A DNA stretch of 64,000 nucleotides from Falsiroseomonas stagni DSM 19981 (GCF_900114315.1 NZ_FOSQ01000005.1:124001-188000); one strand, 5' to 3'; shown: positions 1 through 7,754, counted from the first letter of the stretch. The notes: a model not told the origin generated them from the letters alone. Numbers and translations are program-made.

Positions 1-1
1 T

Positions 2-55
2 CGCAAGGCGGAGTCGTACCGTGAGCGCTGGTCTTTCCTGACGATCGAGGGATGA
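2..55 (+). CDS. C-terminal fragment of an upstream gene (partial)
   Basis: The first bases read in one frame as about 17 codons ending RERWSFLTIEG followed by TGA at 53-55. The composition suits a protein tail, and the next gene starts 60 bases later on the same strand. The rest of the gene lies outside the window, so no function can be given. It could also be a chance open frame. Confidence 0.35.
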   Translation, partial: RKAESYRERWSFLTIEG

Positions 56-114
56 CGCGAGAGCGCCCGATCCGGTAGCGGTCGGCGGGTCTGCGGAGGG
101 GGAGCACACAATCC

Positions 115-807
115 ATGCCCAAGCATCGTGTCTTCCTGGCCGCGCCGCCCGGCGCCGATCGCGCGGGCTTCCGGGCGGAGGTGCTGGCCGGGCTGGCGCC
201 GGGGCTGCTGGCGGCGGTGCCGGGCCTGTCCGCGCTTTCGGCCTGCCTGGTCGATGCCACGCCCGCCGTGCCGCCCTGGCAGCGGCCGGGGGAGGCGCCC
301 GCGCCGGCTGAGCCCGCCTTCGACGCGGTCATCGATGCCTGGGGGGAGGGAGCCGCGCTGGAGGAGGCGCTGGGCTGGCTGGCGCCGCGCATCGCGGGGC
401 TGCCGCAGGCCTCCATCCGGGTGGCGGAGACGGTGGAGAAGGATGAGTTGTCGCGTCCCGCCGGTGGCCCCGCGCCGGGCGTGAAGTTCCTGGCGCTGAT
501 GTGCTTCCACGAGGACCTGCCGCCCGCCACCGCGCGGCGGCTATGGACGCACCACGCCCCGCTGGCGCTGCGCGTCCATGTCGGCATGGGGCGCTACGTG
601 CGGGATTGGGTGGAGGCGATCGCGCCGGATGACCTGCCCGTGCCGCGTTTCGGCGGCGTGGCGGAACTGCACTTCCCGTCCGCCGAGGTCATGGCCGCGC
701 AGTGGTTCGACAGCGAGGCAGGGCGCCAGGCGATCATCCACGATGTCGGCCATTTTCTCGAACGTGCCACGCGGCTCTACACGACGGAGCATGTGCTGAA
801 GGCGTGA
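115..807 (+). CDS. EthD-like / dimeric alpha-beta barrel protein
   Basis: A 230-residue soluble protein with no signal peptide or membrane segment. The second half (about residues 120-225) reads like an EthD-type domain: a strand FLALMCFHEDLP, a helix with LWTHHAPLAL, the segment GMGRYVRDWVE, and a closing helix FDSEAGRQAIIHDV. EthD proteins are small ferredoxin-like barrels that often accompany degradative enzymes, but most have no proven reaction. The first half is a weaker, degenerate version of the same fold. The ATG at 115 has a purine-rich GGGGGAG upstream. The gene is convergent with the cupin gene, with a strong hairpin between them. The family is likely; the substrate is unknown. Confidence 0.7.
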   Translation: MPKHRVFLAAPPGADRAGFRAEVLAGLAPGLLAAVPGLSALSACLVDATPAVPPWQRPGEAPAPAEPAFDAVIDAWGEGAALEEALGWLAPRIAGLPQASIRVAETVEKDELSRPAGGPAPGVKFLALMCFHEDLPPATARRLWTHHAPLALRVHVGMGRYVRDWVEAIAPDDLPVPRFGGVAELHFPSAEVMAAQWFDSEAGRQAIIHDVGHFLERATRLYTTEHVLKA

Positions 808-832
808 GGGCTTCAGCGTGCTGAAAGCCTGA
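793..832 (+). repeat. Near-duplicate of the last codons and stop of the EthD-like gene
   Basis: The gene ends with codons for V-L-K-A-stop at 793-807. A second 15-base block at 818-832 again reads V-L-K-A-stop with 13 of 15 bases identical; the two differences are at third codon positions. The copies are 25 bases apart, so they lie in different frames. Part of the similarity could come from overlapping hairpin arms (CTGAAG with CTTCAG), so this is weaker than the other terminal duplications in the window. Confidence 0.5.
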
Positions 833-860
833 TGCTGGCGGTGCGGACCCCCGCACCCAA

Positions 861-887
861 CCCTCTCCCCCCGTTGGGGGGAGAGGG
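861..887. terminator. Bidirectional hairpin terminator
   Basis: A perfect 12-bp stem (CCCTCTCCCCCC paired with its complement) closes on the loop GTT at 873-875. It sits between two convergent genes and probably ends transcription from both sides. There is no clear T-run. Confidence 0.75.
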
Positions 888-896
888 CTTCGGGTG

Positions 897-1415
897 TCAC
901 GGCGCCTTGTGGATCGGGTCCACCCAGAGGACCTGTTCCGGCTTCTCCACCGGCTCGATCTCCAGGTTCACCACAACCGCCTCATTGTCCGAGCGGACGA
1001 GGACGCATTCCAGCGTCTCATCACTGCTGGCGTTGATCTCCTGGTGGGGGACGTAGGGGGGGACGAAGATGAAGTCGCCGGGGCCGGCCTCGGCGACGAA
1101 TTCCAGCTTCTCCCCCCATCGCATCCGGGCGCGGCCCTTCAGGACATAGATCACGGATTCGAGGGCGCCGTGATGATGCGCGCCGGTCTTGGCATTGGCG
1201 TGGATATGCACGGTGCCGGCCCAGATCTTCTGCGCACCGACGCGCGCCAGGTTGATGGCCGCGGCGCGGTTCATGCCGGGGGTCTGGGCGGTGTTGGTGT
1301 CCAGGCTGTCGCCGGGGATGACGCGGACGCCGGTGTTCTTCCAGCCATCCTCGGGCGTGTGGTGGTGCGGTTCGTCATCGTGGTGGTGGTGATGCGGGAT
1401 GCCATCATGCGGCAT
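897..1415 (-). CDS. Cupin-domain protein with a His-rich N-terminus
   Basis: A 172-residue protein of the small RmlC-like cupin family. The first 20 residues are rich in His and acidic residues (two runs, HHHHH and HHH). The cupin barrel covers about residues 60-155. Motif 1 is seen as IHANAKTGAHHHGALESVIYVLKG and motif 2 as PGDFIFVPPYVPHQ, supplying His and Glu metal ligands. The start at 1415 is chosen because the reading frame further upstream shows no homology-like features and overlaps the neighbouring gene. The substrate is unknown; relatives include sugar isomerases and dioxygenase-like sensors. The His-rich head may bind or store Zn, Ni or Co, which is inference. Confidence 0.75.
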   Translation of the reverse strand: MPHDGIPHHHHHDDEPHHHTPEDGWKNTGVRVIPGDSLDTNTAQTPGMNRAAAINLARVGAQKIWAGTVHIHANAKTGAHHHGALESVIYVLKGRARMRWGEKLEFVAEAGPGDFIFVPPYVPHQEINASSDETLECVLVRSDNEAVVVNLEIEPVEKPEQVLWVDPIHKAP

Positions 1416-1463
1416 GGCCGGGTCCTCGTGATGCAGAAGGGGCAGTCTGGGTCGGTGGGTGGG

Positions 1464-1515
1464 GCGGATCAATCGGCCCGCGCGCCGGAGGCGCGGATCA
1501 ATCTGCCCGCGCGCC
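1464..1515 (-). repeat. Direct repeat copying the 3' end and stop of the Bug-family gene
   Basis: Two 23-bp blocks, 1464-1486 and 1493-1515, match at 22 of 23 positions with a 29-base period. On the minus strand each reads S-G-A-R-A-D-stop. The block at 1493-1515 contains the real stop (1498-1500); the other lies just downstream. This looks like a tandem duplication of the gene terminus. Confidence 0.8.
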
Positions 1516-2478
1516 CGACGCCCGCACCAGCGGCACCCAGAGGTCGATCTCGGATCTGAGGAAATCGCTGAAACGTTCGGGGGTCCAGCCGCGCATGGCC
1601 GGCGTGCCCATGTCATCGAAGCGGCGGCTGATGGTGGGGTCGCCGAGCGCCTGGTCGATGGCGGCCGCCATGCGGTCCACGATCGGCCGCGGCGTGCCGC
1701 CGGGGGCGTAGATGCCGTACCAGGAATAGGCCTTGAACTCGCCGAGCCCGATCTCCCGCGCCGTCGGCACATCGGGCGCGGAGGGGCTGCGCTCCTCCGT
1801 CGTGACGAACATCATCCGGGCGCTGCCATCGCGGTGGAAGGGGGCCAGCAGGCTCGGGATGTCGGTGGTGAAGGCGATCTCCCCCTGCTGGAGCGCGAGG
1901 AAGGTCTGGCCGGGGTTGCGGTAGGTGACGTGTTCCGCCGTCGCGCCGATGCGGGCGAGGAAGGAGGAGGAGCAGATATGGCCGGAGGTGCCGGCGCCGG
2001 CACTGCCATAGCTGAAGCGGCCGGGATTGGCGCGGAGCAGGGCGATGAAATCCTGCGCGTTGGTCACGCCGAGCCTCGCCGAGGCCGAGATGGCGAGCGG
2101 GATGAAGACCGTCGGCGCGACGGAGGCCAGGTCCCGCAGCGGATCATAGGGCAGCCGGGCATAGAGGCCGAGGGCGAGCGCCATGTTGGAGACGGTGGCG
2201 AGGAGGAAGGTCTCCCCGTTCGGGGGCTGCTTGGCGACGTAGTCCGCGCCGACGGTTCCGCCGGCGCCCACGCGATTCTCGACCACCACGGGCTGGCCCA
2301 GGATTTCCGACAGCCGGGGCGCGAGGAGGCGGGTTGTGATGTCCGTGCCGCCGCCGGTGCCGAAGGCGACGACGATGCGGATGGGGCGCGTCGGCCAAGG
2401 GGCCTGGGCCAGGGCCGGGCTGGCCAAGGGGGCGGCGAAGGGCAGGGCGAGGGCGGTGCGGCGGCGAAGCTGGGTCAT
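1498..2478 (-). CDS. Tripartite tricarboxylate transporter substrate-binding protein (Bug family)
   Basis: A 326-residue periplasmic binding protein. Residues 1-25 form a signal peptide ending in ALA-Q. The mature start PTRPIRIVVAFGTGGGTDI is the hallmark of Bug receptors (TctC/BugD-like), followed by LLAPRLSE and VVVENRVGAGG. Length is normal. These proteins capture small carboxylates such as citrate, glutarate or nicotinate for TctAB permeases. No tctA or tctB gene is nearby; orphan receptors are common in Burkholderiales and Acetobacteraceae. It closely resembles the gene at 3150-4151, suggesting duplication. The ligand cannot be told from sequence. Confidence 0.92.
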   Translation of the reverse strand: MTQLRRRTALALPFAAPLASPALAQAPWPTRPIRIVVAFGTGGGTDITTRLLAPRLSEILGQPVVVENRVGAGGTVGADYVAKQPPNGETFLLATVSNMALALGLYARLPYDPLRDLASVAPTVFIPLAISASARLGVTNAQDFIALLRANPGRFSYGSAGAGTSGHICSSSFLARIGATAEHVTYRNPGQTFLALQQGEIAFTTDIPSLLAPFHRDGSARMMFVTTEERSPSAPDVPTAREIGLGEFKAYSWYGIYAPGGTPRPIVDRMAAAIDQALGDPTISRRFDDMGTPAMRGWTPERFSDFLRSEIDLWVPLVRASGARAD

Positions 2479-2573
2479 GGCGGGGCTCCCGGGGGTGCGC
2501 GATCAAAGCGCGGCGCGCGGCGGCGCGCATCCCCCCCCCGTTCCCCTGGCACAGGCGCGGCGCGCGGCCGGTG

Positions 2574-2966
2574 TCAGGGGCCGGGCGGCGGCAGGACCGG
2601 GATGGCCGGCGCGTGGGGTTCCAGCATCAGCACATCCTGCCGCAGCAGGCAGACGCGGTCGCGCGCCACGAGGCGGGTGGTGCCATCCGCGCCGCGGCGA
2701 ACCACGTAGCGCCAGGCGGTCAGCTCCCCCTCCGCCGCGATGCGGCCGGCCAGGCGATCGGCCTCCGGCCCGGTGCCGCTGCCGGGGATGTCCTGGCGGG
2801 CCAGGCCGATGAGCATGTCGCCGCGCATGGTCACGACACGAAAGAGGGAGAGGCCCCCCGTGGCCGCGCCGGCGCGGGTGGCGGAGATGCGGGCGGCCGC
2901 GGTGGTGAAGAGCAGGCCCAGGGCCAGGCCCTGGAGCATGGAGACGGCATCGATTCGCGCGGGCAT
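2574..2966 (-). CDS. Hypothetical protein between two Bug-receptor genes
   Basis: A 130-residue protein I do not recognise. It has one weak hydrophobic stretch near residues 10-22 (MLQGLALGLLFTTAAA) and a basic, Arg-rich middle; it ends in a Pro-rich tail (PAIPVLPPPGP). The start MPARID at 2966 is preferred because the residues upstream of it look like non-coding translation. It lies between two Bug receptor genes on the same strand, with gaps of about 95 and 180 bases, so it may be co-transcribed. No transporter subunit features are visible, and its size and topology do not match TctB. Confidence 0.5.
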   Translation of the reverse strand: MPARIDAVSMLQGLALGLLFTTAAARISATRAGAATGGLSLFRVVTMRGDMLIGLARQDIPGSGTGPEADRLAGRIAAEGELTAWRYVVRRGADGTTRLVARDRVCLLRQDVLMLEPHAPAIPVLPPPGP

Positions 2967-3149
2967 GGCCGGCGACTCCGGGAGAATGGTGGGGGCATTC
3001 TGCCCTTGATCCGTGGCCGGACCATGTCGCGTCTGTTTCACCGGTTTCGTCATCCGGTGCGCGGCATGGCCGGCCGCGCGCATCATGCGCCCGCCGGCAT
3101 TGCGGGGTCGATAAGAAAGACCGGCCGGGTCGATGCGGCCGGGGCCGAC

Positions 3150-4151
3150 CTATTCCCGGATGTTCAGGCTGCGGACGAGGGGCGCCCAGGTGGCGTTCTC
3201 CTCCCGCACATAGGCGGCGAAGCGGTCGGGGTTCCAGCCGGTCATGGCGGGGGTGCCCATCTCCTCGAACCGCCGCTTGATGGTGGCGTCGGAGAGCACC
3301 GTCTCCAGCGCCTGGGCCATGCGGTCCACGATCGGGCGGGCCAGGCCGGCGGGGCCGAAGATGCCGTACCAGGAATAGGCCTTGTAGTCCGGCATGCCCG
3401 CTTCCCGCGCCGTCGGCACATCCGGCACCAGGGAGGAGCGGTCATCGGTCGCCATGAAGATGATCCGCGCCGTGCCGGCATCGTGGAAGGGCTTCAGCAG
3501 GCTGGCGATGTCGGCGCAGTAGTGGATCTCCCCGGACTGGAGCGCGGTGAAGACCTGGCCGCCGCCGCGATAGGGGACGTGGATCGCCTCCGTCCCCGTC
3601 TTGATGGCGAAGGTGGCGGCGGCGATGTGGCCGGAGGAGCCGACGCCCGAGCTGCCATACTGGTAGAAGCCCGGCCGCGCCTTCATCAGGGCGACGAATT
3701 CCTGCGCCGTGCGGGCGGTGACGCCGCGCTGGGTGATGGCGAGGCCGATCGGGACGAAGACGGTGGGGGCGACCGGCGTCAGGTCCCGGATCGGGTCGAA
3801 GGGCATGGGCGTGGGCAGGCCCGGGGCCAGGCCGATGGGCGAGAGGGTGGCCAGGACGAAGACATCGCCAGTGGGGGGCTGCTTGGCAACATAGTCGGTG
3901 CCGACCACGCCCCCGGCGCCGGCACGGTTCTCGATCACCACGGGCTGGCCGAGCACGTCCTGCAGCCGGGGCGCGATGATGCGGGTGGTGACATCCGACC
4001 CGCCGCCGCCGCCGAAGGGCACCACGATCCGGATCGGGCGCTGCGGCCAGGCGCCGGGGGAGGTGCCCTGGCCGAGTGCGGGGGCCGCCAGCAGGGCGGC
4101 CGGCGCGGCGAGGAGGGCGCGGCGGCGGAGCGTCAGGCGCATGGTGTCCAA
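3150..4151 (-). CDS. Tripartite tricarboxylate transporter substrate-binding protein (Bug family), second copy
   Basis: A 333-residue secreted binding protein. The Arg-rich N-terminus (LTLRRRALLAAPAALL) leads to a cleavage site near ALG-Q. The first mature strand WPQRPIRIVVPFGGGGGSD and the later VVIENRAGAGG and DYVAKQPPTGD are Bug-family signatures. It shares with the gene at 1498-2478 the pattern RRFEEMGTPAM-GW-P-RF near the C-terminus, so the two are paralogues. A start three codons later (MRLTL) is equally possible. No membrane subunits are present. It is divergent from the ribonucleotide reductase operon. Confidence 0.92.
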   Translation of the reverse strand: MDTMRLTLRRRALLAAPAALLAAPALGQGTSPGAWPQRPIRIVVPFGGGGGSDVTTRIIAPRLQDVLGQPVVIENRAGAGGVVGTDYVAKQPPTGDVFVLATLSPIGLAPGLPTPMPFDPIRDLTPVAPTVFVPIGLAITQRGVTARTAQEFVALMKARPGFYQYGSSGVGSSGHIAAATFAIKTGTEAIHVPYRGGGQVFTALQSGEIHYCADIASLLKPFHDAGTARIIFMATDDRSSLVPDVPTAREAGMPDYKAYSWYGIFGPAGLARPIVDRMAQALETVLSDATIKRRFEEMGTPAMTGWNPDRFAAYVREENATWAPLVRSLNIRE

Positions 4152-4513
4152 TCCCTATATCTTGTGGTGGGCATGATGGGGGCGCCGGGCTGCTTCGCGA
4201 AGGGGGCGGGGCGCTGATTGCCGCACGGGCCTGTGGATAGCGGGGACATCGGGGATGGCTTGGAATCCCGCGCGATTGGGGGTGGAGCCGGGCGCGGGCA
4301 GGGCGTAATTTGCAGTTCGTCAATGAACGAAACGGGAACTTCGGCACCCCTTTAGCCAACCGAAAAAAATTGCAACAGGTGAACTGCGGGGCGCATGTGG
4401 TGTTTGAGTGAGTGTGGCAACACTACATCTTGTTGGACTGGGCCCGTCGGGGGCATTCTCCGCGCCACGGGGGAGTCGCTCCGTCACTGCGGAGCAATTT
4501 CGGGGGGTTGGTC
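4152..4513. other. Intergenic control region between the Bug gene and nrdA
   Basis: A 362-base gap with locally low G+C around 4305-4380 (a run of seven A at 4363-4369), suiting divergent promoters. An inverted repeat TTCGT-N6-ACGAA lies at 4316-4331 and may be an operator. Two NrdR-like boxes are at 4388-4435 (listed separately). I could not assign -35/-10 elements with confidence. No coding potential is apparent. Confidence 0.6.
4388..4435 (+). promoter_or_regulatory. Candidate tandem NrdR boxes upstream of nrdA
   Basis: The box at 4420-4435 (ACACTACATCTTGTTG) matches the NrdR consensus at about 12 of 16 positions, including the core C-W-A-n-AT-n-T-W-G. A weaker box at 4388-4403 (right half CATGTGGTGT) begins exactly 32 bases earlier. 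NrdR, an ATP/dATP-sensing repressor, characteristically binds two boxes one such spacing apart in front of nrd operons. The first box is only half conserved, so the call rests on spacing plus location. Confidence 0.5.
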
Positions 4514-6394
4514 GTGTTTGATGCAGTTCAGCTTGAAGGCCATGGCCAGGTTCGGATCGATCGGTCGCGCGATGCGCTGCTGACGGATTTCGGCAAGGCG
4601 ACGCTTGATGACCGCTACCTGCTGCCGGGGGAGTCCTACCAGGACTTGTTCGCGCGGGTGGCGTCCGCCTATGGCGATGACGCGGCGCATGCGCAGCGGA
4701 TCTATGACTATATCAGCCGCCTGTGGTTCATGCCGGCGACCCCGGTGCTGTCGAATGGCGGCACCACGCGGGGGCTGCCGATCTCCTGCTTCCTGAACGA
4801 GGCCAGCGACAGCCTGGATGGCATCGTCGGCCTCTGGAACGAGAATGTGTGGCTGGCCGCCAAGGGGGGCGGCATCGGGTCCTACTGGGGCAACCTGCGC
4901 GGCATCGGGGAGAAGGTCGGCCGCAACGGCAAGACCTCCGGCGTCATTCCCTTCATCCGGGTGATGGACAGCCTGACGCTGGCGATCAGCCAGGGCAGCC
5001 TGCGCCGCGGCTCGGCCGCCTGCTACCTGCCGGTGAACCATCCGGAGATCGAGGAATTCCTCGAGATGCGGCGGCCGACGGGCGGCGACCCGAACCGCAA
5101 GGCGCTGAACCTGCACCACGGCGTGCTGCTGTCCGACGCCTTCATGCGCGCCGTCGAGAATGACGAGGAATGGGCGCTGGTCTCCCCCAAGGACGGGGCG
5201 CTGATGCGCAAGGTCTCCGCGCGCAGCATCTGGATCCGCATCCTGACGGCGCGGATCGAGACGGGCGAGCCCTACATCATCTACTCCGACCACGTGAACC
5301 GCGCGCGGCCGGAGCACCACAAGCTCTCGGGCCTGGAGGTGAAGACCTCCAACCTGTGCAGCGAGATCACGCTGCCGACGGGCATCGACCAGCATGGGAT
5401 GGAGCGCACGGCGGTGTGCTGCCTGTCGTCGCTGAACTGCGAGACCTGGTTCGAGTGGAAGGACCATCCGCGCTTCATCCCCGATGTGATGCGCTTCCTC
5501 GACAACGTGCTGCAGTCCTTCATCGACACGGCGCCGGACAGCATGGCGCGGGCGAAGTACAGCGCGATGCGGGAACGCAGCGTGGGCCTCGGCGTGATGG
5601 GCTTCCACAGCTTCCTGCAGGCGATGAACGTGCCGTTCGAAAGCGCGATCGCGAAGGTGTGGAACAAGCGGATGTTCAAGCACATCCGCGAACAGGCCGA
5701 TTTCGCGAGCCGCATGCTGGCGGAGGAGCGCGGGCCCTGCCCGGACGCCGCGGAATACGGCTTCATGGAGCGCTTCTCGAACAAGATCGCGATCGCGCCG
5801 ACGGCCAGCATCTCCATCATCTGCGGCGGCGCCTCGCCGGGGATCGAGCCGATCGCGGCCAATGTCTACAACCACAAGACGCTGTCTGGGTCCTACATCG
5901 TCCGCAACCCGCATCTGAAGAAGGTGCTGGCGAAGCATGGGCGGGACGATGAGGAAACCTGGACCAGCATCACCGTCACCAAGGGCAGCGTCCAGCACCT
6001 CGACTTCCTCACGGAGCAGGAGAAGCTGACCTTCCGCACGGCGTTCGAACTGGACCAGCGCTGGGTGGTGGAACACGCCGCCGACCGCACGCCCTTCATC
6101 TGCCAGTCGCAGTCGGTGAACCTGTTCCTGCCGGCCAATGTCCACAAGAAGGATCTGCACCAGATCCACATGATGGCGTGGAAGAAGGGCGTGAAGTCGC
6201 TCTACTACTGCCGCAGCCTGTCCATCCAGCGCGCGGATACGATCAGCGCCAAGGTGGTGGGCCAGGGCGATGTCATGGCCGCGCATAACGATGGCGCCGC
6301 GGCGCCGGCGCTGCTGGTGGCGCGCGGCCTGGATGCCGGGGCGAATGCGACCGCCAACGGCAATGACTTCGAGGAATGCCTGGCATGCCAGTGA
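4514..6394 (+). CDS. nrdA: Ribonucleoside-diphosphate reductase, alpha subunit (class Ia)
   Basis: Catalytic subunit that reduces ribonucleotides to deoxyribonucleotides, working with NrdB. I choose the GTG at 4514 (626 residues, preceded by GGGGGG) because the codons further upstream are unlike the family. Key residues are present: Cys92 and Cys302 as the substrate-reducing pair, the radical site N280-L-C282-S-E284, the radical-transfer pair Tyr564-Tyr565, and a C-terminal redox tail C622-L-A-C625. Unlike E. coli NrdA (about 760 residues), the N-terminus has no ATP-cone, so overall-activity control by dATP is probably absent here. It is first in the operon, with candidate NrdR boxes upstream, and overlaps the next small gene by 10 bases. 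Confidence 0.95.
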   Translation: MFDAVQLEGHGQVRIDRSRDALLTDFGKATLDDRYLLPGESYQDLFARVASAYGDDAAHAQRIYDYISRLWFMPATPVLSNGGTTRGLPISCFLNEASDSLDGIVGLWNENVWLAAKGGGIGSYWGNLRGIGEKVGRNGKTSGVIPFIRVMDSLTLAISQGSLRRGSAACYLPVNHPEIEEFLEMRRPTGGDPNRKALNLHHGVLLSDAFMRAVENDEEWALVSPKDGALMRKVSARSIWIRILTARIETGEPYIIYSDHVNRARPEHHKLSGLEVKTSNLCSEITLPTGIDQHGMERTAVCCLSSLNCETWFEWKDHPRFIPDVMRFLDNVLQSFIDTAPDSMARAKYSAMRERSVGLGVMGFHSFLQAMNVPFESAIAKVWNKRMFKHIREQADFASRMLAEERGPCPDAAEYGFMERFSNKIAIAPTASISIICGGASPGIEPIAANVYNHKTLSGSYIVRNPHLKKVLAKHGRDDEETWTSITVTKGSVQHLDFLTEQEKLTFRTAFELDQRWVVEHAADRTPFICQSQSVNLFLPANVHKKDLHQIHMMAWKKGVKSLYYCRSLSIQRADTISAKVVGQGDVMAAHNDGAAAPALLVARGLDAGANATANGNDFEECLACQ

Positions 6395-6618
6395 CGCTGC
6401 CGGTCATCGACCTCGACATGCTGCCGAGCGAACCGGCGGGGCTTCGCGCGCGCAAGCGCGCGCTGGAACGCGACCTCGACCGCATGCTGGAACTGCGCGG
6501 GCCGGTGACGGAGGTGCGGCGGCTTGTTGCCGACCTCGACCGCGTCGCGGTGGAACTGGCGCGGAGCATGCGGGACGGTTCTTCACAACGCGCGTCTGAC
6601 CACCACTTCGCCAACTGA
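6385..6618 (+). CDS. Small helical protein encoded between nrdA and nrdB
   Basis: A 77-residue protein whose start overlaps the nrdA stop by 10 bases, implying translational coupling. Third codon positions are almost all G or C, as in the flanking genes, which argues that it is truly coding. After a short N-terminus it is one long charged amphipathic helix region (LRARKRALERDLDRMLELRG and EVRRLVADLDRVAVELARSM), probably a coiled coil, with a polar tail. No known domain is recognised. Its position suggests a role with ribonucleotide reductase, but that is inference. An alternative start lies three codons earlier. Confidence 0.65.
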   Translation: MPVTLPVIDLDMLPSEPAGLRARKRALERDLDRMLELRGPVTEVRRLVADLDRVAVELARSMRDGSSQRASDHHFAN

Positions 6619-6646
6619 CGATTTCGTAGACGAGAGCATCATCATC

Positions 6647-7705
6647 ATGCCCGACGATTCCTTCCCGCGCGACGAACTGCCAATCCGCTTCGACCTGCTG
6701 ACGGCGAATCCCGTCTACAAGCCGTTCCGCTACCCCTGGGCCTATGAGGCGTGGCTGCAGCAGCAGCGCATCCATTGGCTGCCGGAGGAAGTGCCGCTGG
6801 CCGATGACGTGAAGGATTGGCAGAAGAACCTGACGGGGTCCGAGCGGAACCTGCTGACGCAGATCTTCCGCTTCTTCACCCAGGCCGACGTCGAGGTGAA
6901 CAACTGCTACATGAAGCAGTACAGCCAGGTCTTCAAGCCGACCGAAGTGCTGATGATGATGTCGGCGTTCTCCAACACCGAGACGATCCACATCGCGGCG
7001 TACTCCCACCTTCTCGACACCATCGGGATGCCGGAGATCGAGTACACGGCCTTCCTCAAGTACAAGGAGATGAAGGACAAGTACGACTACATGCATTCCT
7101 TCTCGGTCGAGAACAAGACCGAGATCGCGAAGACGCTGGCCGCCTTCGGCGCCTTCACGGAAGGGCTGCAGCTCTTCGCCTCCTTCGCCATCCTCATGAA
7201 CTTTCCTCGGTTCAACAAGATGAAGGGGATGGGGCAGATCGTCAGCTGGTCGGTGCGCGACGAGACGCTGCACTGCCTGTCCGTGATCCGGCTGTTCCGC
7301 ACCTTCGTGCAGGAGAACCCCGAGATCTGGACGGAGGAGCTGAAGCGCGACCTCTACCTGATCTGCTCCACCATCGTGGATCATGAGGACGCCTTCATCG
7401 ACCTGGCCTTCGAACTGGGCGGCGTGCAGGGCCTCGATGCCGAGCAGACCAAGACCTACATCCGCTTCATCGCGGATCGCCGCCTGCAGCAGCTGGGCCT
7501 CAACCCGCTCTACAACGTCGAGAAGAACCCGCTGCCCTGGCTCGATGAGATGCTGAACGCGATCGAGCACACGAACTTCTTCGAGAACCGCGCGACCGAG
7601 TATTCGCGCGCCAGCACCGAAGGGTCGTGGGAGGAAGCCTTCGGTGGCTCCACCTTCACCAGCGCGCAGCCGGAAGGCGAGATCGAGCTGACCGGGCGAC
7701 GCTGA
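6647..7705 (+). CDS. nrdB: Ribonucleoside-diphosphate reductase, beta subunit (class Ia)
   Basis: A 352-residue ferritin-like radical subunit. The diiron ligands can be seen: Asp81, Glu112 and His115 (ETIH), Glu172, Glu206 and His209 (DETLH). Tyr119, four residues after His115, matches the radical tyrosine of E. coli R2 (Tyr122), so a diiron-tyrosyl radical enzyme is expected. It lacks an N-terminal ATP-cone, as some NrdB proteins carry. The start MPDDSF at 6647 fits family N-termini better than the longer open frame. Twenty-eight bases separate it from the small gene upstream, and two strong hairpins follow it. Confidence 0.96.
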   Translation: MPDDSFPRDELPIRFDLLTANPVYKPFRYPWAYEAWLQQQRIHWLPEEVPLADDVKDWQKNLTGSERNLLTQIFRFFTQADVEVNNCYMKQYSQVFKPTEVLMMMSAFSNTETIHIAAYSHLLDTIGMPEIEYTAFLKYKEMKDKYDYMHSFSVENKTEIAKTLAAFGAFTEGLQLFASFAILMNFPRFNKMKGMGQIVSWSVRDETLHCLSVIRLFRTFVQENPEIWTEELKRDLYLICSTIVDHEDAFIDLAFELGGVQGLDAEQTKTYIRFIADRRLQQLGLNPLYNVEKNPLPWLDEMLNAIEHTNFFENRATEYSRASTEGSWEEAFGGSTFTSAQPEGEIELTGRR

Positions 7706-7714
7706 AAACGACAA

Positions 7715-7739
7715 CGGCGCCCCGCGATGCGGGGCGCCG
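7715..7739 (+). terminator. Hairpin after nrdB
   Basis: A perfect 11-bp G+C stem (CGGCGCCCCGC with its complement) and a 3-base loop begin 10 bases after the nrdB stop. No T-run follows directly, so termination may depend on this and the next hairpin together. Confidence 0.7.
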
Positions 7740-7754
7740 GTTGCGGCTGTCAAT

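Noticed and set aside
4152-4513. Adenosylcobalamin riboswitch before the reductase genes
   Set aside because: I find no B12-box-like sequence, and the enzyme is the iron-dependent class Ia, which would not need it.
4412-4513. Longer nrdA start at 4412
   Set aside because: The extra 34 codons overlap the NrdR-like box, resemble no NrdA N-terminus and are too short to be an ATP-cone.
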